From the NCBI GenBank assembly GCA_017554185.1, contig JAFZIU010000120.1:1-33421 (forward strand): a stretch of DNA of 33,421 bases, in the 5' to 3' direction. Under the pieces are notes generated by a model, which worked only from the letters and a program-made list of their open reading frames with translations, was not told the origin of the DNA and made no database searches. Positions within the stretch are counted from its first letter, which is position 1, and every line of letters starts with the position of its first letter. Below, piece after piece: positions 1 to 6,054 of the stretch. A program made the position numbers and the translations under genes. Source of the DNA: Spirochaetia bacterium (GTDB lineage: Bacteria > Spirochaetota > Spirochaetia > CADAEX01).

Positions 1-274
1 CCGGCACCTTCATGTCGGCAACAACCTGGGCAACCTCTGCCACATGGGGGCTCATCAGCATGATGTTCACACCGAAGGGATTCTTGCTCAGGCTTCTGGC
101 AGTCTCAATCTCCTTCTTAAGGTAGTCGGCTCCGGCATTCATAGCAGAGATTATTCCCAGTCCGCCAGCCTCGGAGACAGCTGCAGCCAGCTTTCCGTCG
201 GCAATCCAGGCCATTCCCCCCTGGAAGATAGGATACTCAATTCCCAGGATAGAACAGAGTTCTGAGTTAAGCAT
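1..274 (-). CDS. fabK: Enoyl-ACP reductase II FabK (3' part beyond the window)
   Basis: FabK is the FMN-dependent enoyl-ACP reductase that completes each elongation cycle of type II fatty-acid synthesis in the cytoplasm. Only the first 91 codons are visible; the gene runs off the left edge. The N-terminus carries the FabK signature YPIFQGGMAWIADG (about residues 14-27), then SEAGGLGIIS and NPFGVNIMLMSP, which match the start of the NAD(P)H:flavin TIM-barrel family (2-nitropropane dioxygenase fold). The start ATG lies inside the last codons of acpP, an 8-bp overlap that implies translational coupling. The order fabT-fabH-acpP-fabK is the one known from Firmicutes. A distantly related nitronate monooxygenase is the only real alternative, and the operon context argues against it. 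Confidence 0.93.
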   Translation of the reverse strand, partial: MLNSELCSILGIEYPIFQGGMAWIADGKLAAAVSEAGGLGIISAMNAGADYLKKEIETARSLSKNPFGVNIMLMSPHVAEVAQVVADMKVP

Positions 275-506
275 TCTCTTTCTCCTTAAGGCGCTTCTCG
301 ATGAACTCAACCAGGTCGCCTACTGTGGTGACTGCCTCGTCGAACTCCAGCTCCACGCCCAGCTCCTCCTCCAGGTCCATGATCATCTCCACTGTGTCCA
401 GTGAATCGATTCCCAGACCGATAAGGGATGTATCCTTTGTAACCTTGCTGGGGTCACATTCAATCTTTTCTACGATCTTTGCTTTAAGTTTCTCAAAAAT
501 ATCCAT
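267..506 (-). CDS. acpP: Acyl carrier protein
   Basis: A 79-residue acidic carrier protein that holds growing acyl chains as thioesters on 4'-phosphopantetheine. The attachment serine is Ser35 in the motif GLGIDSLDTVEM, preceded by the usual N-terminal helix and followed by the acidic recognition helix (EELGVELEFDEA). Length and motif are standard for AcpP. It sits between fabH (10-bp gap) and fabK (8-bp overlap), so it is the fatty-acid synthesis ACP rather than a carrier for a secondary-metabolite pathway. Confidence 0.96.
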   Translation of the reverse strand: MDIFEKLKAKIVEKIECDPSKVTKDTSLIGLGIDSLDTVEMIMDLEEELGVELEFDEAVTTVGDLVEFIEKRLKEKENA

Positions 507-516
507 GTTTTTCTCC

Positions 517-1470
517 TTACCATCTGATTATGCAGGCCGCACTGGAGAGTCCGCCCCCGAAGGCGCAGAGAGCTAACAGCTCGCCTCTCTTGAAACAGCC
601 CTTTCTATTAAGTTCATCAAGCGCGATGGGAATGCTTGCTGAAGAGGTGTTTCCATATCGTTCAATATTAAGGTAGAAGCGGTCTTCCGGGATAGGAAGC
701 TTCTTCTTTGCATAGTCGATTATCCTGCTGTTGGCCTGATGCGGCACTACCCAGCTTATATCCTCCACCTTTATTCCTGCATCGGCAGCCACATCTGCAA
801 TATCCCTGCAGATAGCCTTTACAGCAAATTTGAAGGTCTCCTGGCCATGCATGTTGATGACCGGCTTCTCGATGGGCCCCTTGTAGAATGGGGAATCTCC
901 GCCGTAGTTGGGGATGCGGATGATGTCGTTATCACCATAGGAGTGGAGCCGTGATGAGAGGTAGTTCTCCCCTTTCTCAAGGAGCACTGCACCGGCACCG
1001 TCACCGAAGATAACGCATGTGGAGCGGTGGCTCCAGTCCACAGTTGCAGAAAGGCGCTCGGCCCCCACCACCAGAATCCGCTCTGCCTTGCCCCGGGCAA
1101 AGAACCCGGCTGCAGTATCCAGGGCGAAAACAAAGGCGCTGCAGGCACAGTTTATGTCCATGGCAGGACAGGTTGCCCCCAGCTTCTTCTGTATCATGCA
1201 TGCCACGTTTGGCGATTTGTACTCCGCAGTTATTGATGCGCAGATTATCATATCAATCTGGTCTGCTGTAACTCCTGCAGCATCCAGGGCCCGCTGTGCC
1301 GCCTTATATCCCAGCTCCGATGTAGGTTCGTCAACAGAGATATGCCTCTCCTTGATCCCTACCCTCTGGGTTATCCATTCATCGTTTGTCTCCACCATGT
1401 GGGACAGCTCATCGTTGGTCAATATCTTCTCGGGCACATAGCTGCCGGTTGAAACAATTCTAAAGCTCAT
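517..1470 (-). CDS. fabH: Beta-ketoacyl-ACP synthase III FabH
   Basis: FabH condenses acetyl-CoA (or a branched acyl-CoA) with malonyl-ACP to start fatty-acid synthesis. The 317-residue thiolase-fold protein has the full triad: Cys110 in NCACSAF, His244 in VVPHQAN and Asn274 in YGNTSSASI. The glycine-rich C-terminus (AFGGGLSSAACIIRW) is also typical. The start ATG overlaps the stop of the upstream MarR gene by 4 bp (ATGA), so the two are coupled. No residue needed for catalysis is missing. Presence of ilvE elsewhere in the window is compatible with branched-chain primers, but that is only an inference. Confidence 0.96.
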   Translation of the reverse strand: MSFRIVSTGSYVPEKILTNDELSHMVETNDEWITQRVGIKERHISVDEPTSELGYKAAQRALDAAGVTADQIDMIICASITAEYKSPNVACMIQKKLGATCPAMDINCACSAFVFALDTAAGFFARGKAERILVVGAERLSATVDWSHRSTCVIFGDGAGAVLLEKGENYLSSRLHSYGDNDIIRIPNYGGDSPFYKGPIEKPVINMHGQETFKFAVKAICRDIADVAADAGIKVEDISWVVPHQANSRIIDYAKKKLPIPEDRFYLNIERYGNTSSASIPIALDELNRKGCFKRGELLALCAFGGGLSSAACIIRW

Positions 1471-1928
1471 TCTATCCTTTCCAGACTCTCTTTGAAGTAA
1501 ATGTTGATTTTCTCGAATGCCTTTACCAGGAATTCTTTCTCCTGGTCGGTGAGACCGTCGTTAATCTTCTTGACCATGCGGCGCCGGAAATACTTATAGT
1601 AGGAATTCACCAGAGAACCCTCGCGGGTAAGCATAACTTTGACAGAACGGCCGTCCTCCTGGCTCTGGAGCTTCTCAAGGAAGCCCTTCTTCTCCAGCTT
1701 GCTGACCATTACAGTCACCGAAGGCTTTGAGACACCAAGCATAGCTGCCAGCCTGCTTACAGTGCATCCTTTCCTGCATCCAGCCCCTACCGCCTCAAGA
1801 AAATGGATCTCGTTGATAGTCAGGTTGATGCGGGAATTCACGTTTTTCCGGGCATTTTCCTCCAGGTTTATGACATTTTTATACATGTTGAGAAGAATGC
1901 CACTTAACTGTTCAGAAAAAGTATCCAT
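1467..1928 (-). CDS. fabT: MarR-family regulator, FabT-like
   Basis: A 153-residue winged-helix repressor. The central DNA-binding part (about residues 45-110) shows the MarR pattern: EIHFLEAVG, then VSRLAAMLGVSKPSVTVMVSKLEKKGF as recognition helix, then a wing ending in DGRSVKVMLTREG. As first gene of a fabH-acpP-fabK operon it corresponds by position to FabT, the acyl-ACP-responsive repressor of fatty-acid synthesis in streptococci and relatives. A palindromic operator lies just downstream of the promoter's -10 element, which fits autoregulation of the operon. The FabT name rests on context; the MarR assignment rests on sequence. Confidence 0.88.
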   Translation of the reverse strand: MDTFSEQLSGILLNMYKNVINLEENARKNVNSRINLTINEIHFLEAVGAGCRKGCTVSRLAAMLGVSKPSVTVMVSKLEKKGFLEKLQSQEDGRSVKVMLTREGSLVNSYYKYFRRRMVKKINDGLTDQEKEFLVKAFEKINIYFKESLERIE

Positions 1929-1944
1929 ACACCACCATCACAAT

Positions 1945-1967
1945 TTTAGTTAGTTTATCTAACTAAA
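1945..1967. promoter_or_regulatory. Palindromic operator of the fabT-fab operon
   Basis: Perfect inverted repeat with 9-bp arms TTTAGTTAG / CTAACTAAA and a 5-bp spacer. It starts 3 bp downstream of the -10 element and covers the expected transcription start, 17 bp before the fabT start codon. Symmetry, size and position fit a MarR-family dimer site, presumably bound by the adjacent FabT-like protein. Confidence 0.8.
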
Positions 1968-1970
1968 TTC

Positions 1971-1999
1971 AATATACTACCCTTTTTCACGGTTGTCAA
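1971..1999 (-). promoter_or_regulatory. Sigma-70 type promoter of fabT-fabH-acpP-fabK
   Basis: On the minus strand TTGACA (1994-1999), a 17-bp spacer and TATATT (1971-1976). It is close to consensus and correctly placed upstream of fabT and its operator. Confidence 0.82.
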
Positions 2000-2037
2000 G
2001 TTAATAAATAAGAAGAAATATTGATTGAGAGGCTGTT

Positions 2038-2385
2038 TTGTGGTATATGGAAATCATGTGGTACACAGTCCTATTATTGCTTATTTCCAACACTTTCATG
2101 ACCTTTGCATGGTACGGGCATCTCAAGCACAAGTCTGCAAGCCTTCTTATCGTGATACTGGTAAGCTGGGGAATCGCCTTCTTCGAGTATTGTTTCCAGG
2201 TGCCTGCCAACCGTATCGGCTCACGCTACTGCACCACCGCCCAGCTCAAGATAATACAGGAAGTCATATCACTTTCAGTCTTCTCGGTATTCTCTGTCAT
2301 GTACCTGCGTGAGGAGTTCAAGTGGAACTACCTGGCCGCATTCCTGTGCATTCTGCTGGCTGTAGTGTTTGTGATGAAGAAATAA
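2038..2385 (+). CDS. DUF486 / DMT-superfamily small membrane protein
   Basis: A small four-helix inner-membrane protein of about 110 residues. It matches the DUF486 family: the block SNTFMTFAWYGHLKH near the N-terminus, then WGIAFFEYCFQVPANR, then the conserved loop TTAQLKIIQEVISLSVF. Four hydrophobic segments lie at about residues 7-23, 36-52, 73-90 and 97-112. The family belongs to the drug/metabolite transporter superfamily, but its substrate is not known. The start is uncertain: TTG at 2038 has GAGAGG 5 bp upstream, while ATG at 2047 or 2056 fits the family's usual N-terminus better. It diverges from fabT and no strong promoter of its own is seen. Confidence 0.85.
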   Translation: MWYMEIMWYTVLLLLISNTFMTFAWYGHLKHKSASLLIVILVSWGIAFFEYCFQVPANRIGSRYCTTAQLKIIQEVISLSVFSVFSVMYLREEFKWNYLAAFLCILLAVVFVMKK

Positions 2386-2399
2386 GGCTCTGCCGCTTT

Positions 2400-3215
2400 T
2401 TATTCTACAGAATCAAGTATTTTGAGTACAATCTGGCTTGAATTTGCTCCGGCTATGTCTCCGAAATCTTTATAGCTGTCGTGTGCCTTGCCGTCTGCCT
2501 TGTCAGATAAAGCACGGATGACAACAAACGGCTTGTTATAGTTCAAACAGATGACTGCAACCGAAGCTCCTTCCATCTCGCAGGCATATGCGTTGTATTC
2601 CTCTTTAAGCCTCTGCACATATTCTTCGGATGCTATGAACTGGTCTCCTGTGGCAATAGTTCCCTTGAACACATGCTCTTTGCCTACTGTCTCCACAGCT
2701 GCCTTGTATGCAAGCTCCACAAGAGTATCATCACAGTAATAGTATTCACCGGCTGCCCTGCTTATCCCAGGATCGCCCGAAACCCATATGAAACCATCGT
2801 TGCTGACTATACCATAGTCGTGTTCCACCAGCCTGGTGCCCACAATAATATCAAGAACCTGGGTGTCGTCGGCAACTCCACCTGCAATGCCGGTAAACAG
2901 CACCTTCGAGATATTATACCTGTTGAACATGGCTGTAATTCCCGAAGAAGCCCTCACCTTGCCTATTCCCGCCCTTGTGATCACCACATCCTTGCCACGC
3001 AGCGAACCTACGTAATACTTGACACCGCCTATCTGGTCAACCTGTTTTATGTCAGCTTCATCAAGCAGCACCTTTATCTCGTTATCCATAGCCGAGATAA
3101 TTCCTATGCGCTCTTTCTGCTCCAAAGAGGAGCTTTTTCCTTCATTAAGCTTTACACCTATTATTGCAAGCAGTAACACAACAGCCACGACAGGGATAAC
3201 AATATGTTTTTTCAT
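2400..3215 (-). CDS. MTA/SAH nucleosidase with N-terminal membrane anchor or signal
   Basis: The enzyme cleaves the glycosidic bond of 5'-methylthioadenosine or S-adenosylhomocysteine, releasing adenine. The nucleosidase domain (about residues 36-271) has the PNP_UDP_1 landmarks: GIISAMDNEI (Glu46, equivalent to E. coli Glu12), FTGIAGGV, CEMEGASVA (Glu215) and RALSDKAD (catalytic Asp238). Unlike cytoplasmic MtnN/Pfs it is preceded by a lysine-started hydrophobic stretch (residues 4-21) and a short polar linker. This predicts export or membrane anchoring, with no lipobox cysteine. Its ATG overlaps the DUF2442 stop (ATGA), so it is translated with that gene. Other nucleoside phosphorylases are less likely because the MTAN residues are all present. 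Confidence 0.9.
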   Translation of the reverse strand: MKKHIVIPVVAVVLLLAIIGVKLNEGKSSSLEQKERIGIISAMDNEIKVLLDEADIKQVDQIGGVKYYVGSLRGKDVVITRAGIGKVRASSGITAMFNRYNISKVLFTGIAGGVADDTQVLDIIVGTRLVEHDYGIVSNDGFIWVSGDPGISRAAGEYYYCDDTLVELAYKAAVETVGKEHVFKGTIATGDQFIASEEYVQRLKEEYNAYACEMEGASVAVICLNYNKPFVVIRALSDKADGKAHDSYKDFGDIAGANSSQIVLKILDSVE

Positions 3216-3463
3216 GCGTTTTTTCTCTTTCTGACAAGACTCTTTATAAACTCAGGGGCAAAGTCAACACCATTGCTCCATGTTATAGTATCAGCTTCAA
3301 TCCAGAAATTCTTGAATAATTCTATATCCTGCAGTTCACGTATAATTGGGCGGTGATCAGTGGACACCTTCTGTTTAAAATCTGCAATTCCAGATGTTGA
3401 GTCATTGAATTTAACTTTAATCTTATAATCGCCAGCATATTCTGCTGAAACAACATGAATCAA
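3212..3463 (-). CDS. DUF2442 domain protein
   Basis: An 83-residue protein of the DUF2442 family, judged by the order of an N-terminal strand pair (VVSAEYAGDYKIKVKFNDS), GIADFKQKV, and the C-terminal ITWSNGVDFAPEFI. Function is unknown. DUF2442 proteins commonly stand next to DUF4160 proteins, as here (9-bp gap), in two-gene cassettes suspected of toxin-antitoxin or mobile behaviour. It reads into the nucleosidase gene with a 4-bp overlap. A relic of a second copy of its C-terminus is found at 4473-4514. The gene is AT-rich relative to the flanking housekeeping genes. Confidence 0.8.
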   Translation of the reverse strand: MIHVVSAEYAGDYKIKVKFNDSTSGIADFKQKVSTDHRPIIRELQDIELFKNFWIEADTITWSNGVDFAPEFIKSLVRKRKNA

Positions 3464-3472
3464 CTTTTTCTC

Positions 3473-3733
3473 CTATACAAGAGGTTTAATCTTCTTGTAT
3501 TTTCCAGTTTCTTTTAAATTGTTCCAGTTGTCAAGTAATTCTTCTTCATGAAGTTCAGCCCATTCGGTGACAAGTCCGATTATTCTTGGTGGTAGATTAC
3601 CTGCAGAATATTTTAAAGATGATAGTGTAAATTTTCCCCTATACCCATTATATTTTGCATGAAAATGAGGTGGGTTATGTTCATCGTAATACATATGAAT
3701 TGAGATCCCTAAAAAATAACATATTCTCGGCAT
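3473..3733 (-). CDS. DUF4160 domain protein
   Basis: An 86-residue DUF4160 protein: MPRICYFLGISIHMYY followed by the family signature DEHNPPHFHAKYNG, then LVTEWAELHEEELLDNW. The start at 3733 is preferred because AAGGAG (3740-3745) lies 6 bp upstream of this ATG; a TTG five codons further out would put the ribosome site inside the gene. It is the first gene of the DUF4160-DUF2442-nucleosidase group. The NPPHFH motif suggests a metal or nucleic-acid site, but no function is established. Confidence 0.82.
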   Translation of the reverse strand: MPRICYFLGISIHMYYDEHNPPHFHAKYNGYRGKFTLSSLKYSAGNLPPRIIGLVTEWAELHEEELLDNWNNLKETGKYKKIKPLV

Positions 3734-3905
3734 ATACAACTCCTTCAAAATGATTTACCTGTATACACACAAAAAAAGTTATTTTTGCTTCAATTTTTGG
3801 GAAAAAAGTTGGATATTTTTTGTTATGGTAAAAGCGGATTGCATGAGATAAGATGTTTAATTTGTTGTATGTATTTTAGCCCGAAGGCCGATCACTTCAT
3901 TTTTG

Positions 3906-3934
3906 TTGACTTAGAAATTTATAAGTATTAAACT
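3906..3934 (+). promoter_or_regulatory. Promoter of the first Nif11-peptide pair
   Basis: TTGACT (3906-3911), a 17-bp spacer and TAAACT (3929-3934), followed by AAGAAAAGAGGT as leader and ribosome site before the ATG at 3951. The same layout (TTGAC, then about 23 bp, then AAAAGAGGT) recurs before the second pair at 6490-6535, so the two control regions are probably paralogous. Confidence 0.6.
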
Positions 3935-3950
3935 AAGAAAAGAGGTATAA

Positions 3951-4211
3951 ATGGAAAAATTTGATTTAGACTCTTTTACCAAAGAGCAAATAGCCAAAGC
4001 AATGGAGTGTAAAACACCCGAAGAACTCATAGTAGTTGCAAAGAAAGCAGGTGTTGAATTCACAAAGGAACAAGCAGAAGCCTATCTTGGAGAACTTAAT
4101 AATGTAAAACTTGACCCAGAAGCACTTGAAAAAATTGCTGGGGGGACAGGTACTCCCTGTGTCCGCCTTGTTTGTCATAAAGACTTACATTGTTTATTAA
4201 ATAAAAATTAG
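3951..4211 (+). CDS. Nif11-like leader RiPP precursor peptide 1
   Basis: An 86-residue predicted precursor of a ribosomally made, modified peptide. Residues 1-65 form an acidic helical leader of the Nif11-like type: MEKFDLDSFTKEQI, then CKTPEELIVVAKKAGVEFTKEQ. It ends in the double-glycine cleavage motif EKIAGG (Gly64-Gly65). The 21-residue core has Cys70, Cys75 and Cys81, two threonines near the cleavage site, and two histidines. Peptides with such leaders are normally matured by a modification enzyme and cut after GG by a C39-peptidase ABC exporter. Neither is present in this window, so the gene would depend on enzymes encoded elsewhere. The next gene, 8 bp downstream, is a paralog. The name Nif11 does not imply nitrogen fixation. 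Confidence 0.83.
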   Translation: MEKFDLDSFTKEQIAKAMECKTPEELIVVAKKAGVEFTKEQAEAYLGELNNVKLDPEALEKIAGGTGTPCVRLVCHKDLHCLLNKN

Positions 4212-4219
4212 GATTCAAT

Positions 4220-4459
4220 ATGGAAAAACTTGACATAAACTCTTTCACAAAAGAACAGATTGAAAAAGCAAGGGAGTGTAAGACACCAGAAGAACTCATA
4301 GAACTTGCTAAGAAAGCAGGTGTTGAACTTACACTTGAACAGGCAAAGGCTTATTTTGAAGAATTACAAGATGTAGAACTTGACCAGGAAGCACTTGATA
4401 AAGTTGCTGGTGGATTTATGCCTCCTTTCAATTACAGAGTAGAAAAGCGCAGGAGGTAA
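4220..4459 (+). CDS. Nif11-like leader RiPP precursor peptide 2, cysteine-free core
   Basis: A 79-residue paralog of the preceding peptide. The leader is well conserved (MEKLDINSFTKEQIEKARECKTP at the start, then ELAKKAGVELTLEQ) and ends in DKVAGG at residues 64-65. The 14-residue core is unlike the others: FMPPF, then NYRVEKRRR, with no Cys, Ser or Thr and a very basic tail. It therefore cannot form lanthionine, thioether or disulfide rings. It may be a decayed core, a helper or bait leader, or a linear cationic peptide. It is co-transcribed with peptide 1. Confidence 0.8.
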   Translation: MEKLDINSFTKEQIEKARECKTPEELIELAKKAGVELTLEQAKAYFEELQDVELDQEALDKVAGGFMPPFNYRVEKRRR

Positions 4460-4472
4460 AATATAGAAGCCC

Positions 4473-4514
4473 TCATCTCCCCTTTTTGACAAGACTCTGT
4501 ATAAACTCCGGAGC
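4473..4514 (-). pseudogene. Relic of a second DUF2442 gene (3' end only)
   Basis: Minus-strand codons read PEFIQSLVKKGR and then stop. The intact DUF2442 gene at 3212-3463 ends PEFIKSLVRKRKNA. Over the 28 bp around TGACAAGACTCT the two loci differ at only three positions. No upstream part of the gene remains; the frame hits a stop just before the relic. It shows that a DUF2442 cassette once lay on this side of the peptide genes too. Confidence 0.62.
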
Positions 4515-4516
4515 TC

Positions 4517-4575
4517 AGAAAAAGGCACCCCGGTCGGTATTTCAGGCCAAAGGCCGTCCACCGAGCCGGGGTGTC
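4517..4575 (-). terminator. Rho-independent terminator of tRNA-Arg
   Basis: Ten-base-pair outer stem (4524-4533 with 4566-4575, one G-U pair) enclosing an inner hairpin GGCC-AAA-GGCC (4545-4555). On the minus strand it is followed by a run of T (4519-4523). It lies 24 bp past the tRNA 3' end. It could also stop plus-strand transcripts leaving the peptide genes, although the T-tract on that side is poor. Confidence 0.7.
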
Positions 4576-4598
4576 TTATTTCTGGGCTATGTTATGTA

Positions 4599-4671
4599 TG
4601 GACGATGGGGGACTCGAACTCCCGGCCCCTTCCTCCGGAGGGAAGTGCTCTATCCACTGAGCTAATCGTCC
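4599..4671 (-). tRNA. tRNA-Arg (anticodon CCG)
   Basis: A 73-nt cloverleaf on the minus strand. The acceptor stem GGACGAT/ATCGTCC is perfect, the D-stem is GCTC/GAGC, and the anticodon stem CTTCC/GGAAG encloses loop CTCCGGA with anticodon CCG (codon CGG). The T-loop is TTCGAGT. The T-stem has one A-C mismatch (positions 52-62). The discriminator is A and CCA is not encoded, so a CCA-adding enzyme is required. A20 in the D-loop agrees with arginine identity. Confidence 0.93.
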
Positions 4672-4681
4672 AGCACCTAAA

Positions 4682-4710
4682 ACTATATTTAGGCTTAGGG
4701 AAACTGTCAA
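4682..4710 (-). promoter_or_regulatory. Promoter of tRNA-Arg
   Basis: Minus strand TTGACA (4705-4710), 17-bp spacer, TATAGT (4682-4687), ending 10 bp before the mature tRNA 5' end. Near-consensus, as expected for a stable RNA. Confidence 0.85.
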
Positions 4711-4743
4711 GAGTGAATACAGCCCATCCCGCCAGCTACATAT

Positions 4744-5118
4744 TTATTTCTTGATATGCTCTGAAATGCTTACGGCGTATCCGGAGGGTGCGAACAGCAT
4801 GGTAGCCTTTGAAGAACTTGTATTTGTCACTCTCCCTTCTCCACGTGGATTTACAAATCCCTTTGCAATAAAGAAATCGTATGCCTCCTGAAAATTGTCA
4901 ACATTGATTGCTATTCCGGTAAGATCCTTTGGCATATTGTCTGACTTTGCAACAGCAACTCGGTTGCCATTGGCATCCTTCATTACAACAGCAAAGACTG
5001 TTCCCCCTTCAATATCTGTTTTTGTGTGGCGCCTCTCGAATCCGAGTTCCTCAAAAACTTTAATAATAGGCTCGGGCTCTTTTGTTACGATAAGTGGGCA
5101 AATACCTGTAATTTTCAT
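4744..5118 (-). CDS. VOC (glyoxalase/bleomycin-resistance fold) protein 1
   Basis: A 124-residue VOC-superfamily protein and last gene of a four-gene minus-strand operon. It has one full set of paired beta-alpha-beta-beta-beta units: MKITGICPLIVTKEPEPIIKVFEELGFERRH, then VMKDANGNRVAVAK, then a second unit with AINVDNFQEAYDFFIAKGF and MLFAPSGYAVSISEHI (shown in parts). It is clearly paralogous to the proteins at 5133-5501 and 6055-6429, sharing the FEELGFE-RH, MKDANG and NVDNF blocks. Metal-binding histidine/glutamate positions typical of glyoxalase I are not obvious, so a ligand-binding rather than catalytic role is possible. The substrate is unknown. Confidence 0.82.
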   Translation of the reverse strand: MKITGICPLIVTKEPEPIIKVFEELGFERRHTKTDIEGGTVFAVVMKDANGNRVAVAKSDNMPKDLTGIAINVDNFQEAYDFFIAKGFVNPRGEGRVTNTSSSKATMLFAPSGYAVSISEHIKK

Positions 5119-5132
5119 TTTATTCTCCTTTT

Positions 5133-5501
5133 TTATTGTATATGCTGTGAGACAGAAAAAATAGTTCCAGATGGCGACACCATGATGTTGATCTTGGAAG
5201 AGCCTGTATCGATGGTATCATGGGCAGCCTCATGTCTTGCCTTATGGAATCCCCTGGATTCAAGAAACTTCACGGTCTCCTCAAGGTTATCCACGTTCAT
5301 CCGAATCATTGTCCATTCACCGGAGCCTTGTGAAATATCCACATGAAAGCCGTTAGCATCCTTCATCCTGATGTCAGTGACATTATTTTTGCCAATGCCT
5401 TCCTTGGCATGGCGTTTCTCAAAACCAAGTGCCTCGAAAAGAGCAATGACAGGCGCTGAATCTTTGGTTACAATCAGCGGATTAAAAGATGTAATTTTCA
5501 T
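5133..5501 (-). CDS. VOC (glyoxalase/bleomycin-resistance fold) protein 2
   Basis: A 122-residue paralog of its neighbours, sharing FEALGFEKRHAKEGIG, IRMKDANGFHVDIS and IRMNVDNLEETVKFLESRGF. It lies 14 bp upstream of VOC protein 1 and 14 bp downstream of the HdeD-like gene, so it is co-transcribed. Compared with VOC 1 it retains a histidine in FHVDIS (also in VOC 3), which may be a ligand-site residue. It ends in SVSQHIQ, like the QHI/EHI tails of the other two. The reaction cannot be told from sequence. Confidence 0.82.
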   Translation of the reverse strand: MKITSFNPLIVTKDSAPVIALFEALGFEKRHAKEGIGKNNVTDIRMKDANGFHVDISQGSGEWTMIRMNVDNLEETVKFLESRGFHKARHEAAHDTIDTGSSKINIMVSPSGTIFSVSQHIQ

Positions 5502-5515
5502 AGAAAGCCTCCAAC

Positions 5516-6043
5516 CTACAGCAGTCTGTTCACGCCTGCCAGGAAGATGAACCGGTTCACACCGCGGGTGATCAAGGCAAAGCCCACCATGAATGTAATT
5601 GTGAATGCACTGAGTGCCGGATCCACAAAAGATAATACTGCAAACAGCACGGTGAGAATGCCGAGCACCAGGAACATATGCCAGATACTGAACCCTGCCC
5701 TCTTGAAATCAAAGGCATGAATCACTGCCTGAATGCCGGCCATCAGGAGCATTGCTGCAAAAACAAAGGGAATAGCGGCTGCAACAAGCACCTGGTTGGC
5801 AAGAAAAATAATTCCTATAATGATATCAGCAATAGCTGAGAAAAGTACATAACCGCTTCCTGAAACTTCTTTGAAAACAGTAATATAAAAATACAGAGAC
5901 AGGATTCCTGAAATCAGAGTAAAGAACCCTAAAAGCCAAGCCAGTGACAGCAGTGTGGCCCCTGCGCTGGAAAGACACATGATTCCGGCGATAATGAACA
6001 ATGCCCCTGAAAGGCCGATACATACTTTTGAACTTGTGCTCAT
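5516..6043 (-). CDS. HdeD-like (DUF308) membrane protein
   Basis: A 175-residue integral membrane protein with about six hydrophobic helices in two similar halves. Characteristic pieces are GALFIIAGIMCL, GFFTLISGILSLYFY, AIADIIIGIIFL and GFALITRGVNRFIFL. This is the DUF308/HdeD architecture known from E. coli HdeD (acid resistance), but the exact function of most members is unknown. It lies between VOC proteins 3 and 2 with gaps of 11 and 14 bp. A membrane protein embedded in a VOC operon suggests a shared stress or self-protection role, which is inference only. Confidence 0.82.
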   Translation of the reverse strand: MSTSSKVCIGLSGALFIIAGIMCLSSAGATLLSLAWLLGFFTLISGILSLYFYITVFKEVSGSGYVLFSAIADIIIGIIFLANQVLVAAAIPFVFAAMLLMAGIQAVIHAFDFKRAGFSIWHMFLVLGILTVLFAVLSFVDPALSAFTITFMVGFALITRGVNRFIFLAGVNRLL

Positions 6044-6054
6044 ACAATTCTCCT

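Noticed and set aside
2386-2399. Terminator between the DUF486 gene and the nucleosidase gene
   Set aside because: GGC-TCT-GCC before TTTTT forms only a 3-bp stem, too weak to call.
4364-4561. Minus-strand 65-codon frame over the DUF2442 relic
   Set aside because: It reads the relic region in a frame that does not match DUF2442 and runs through peptide 2 antisense; the relic's own frame is different.
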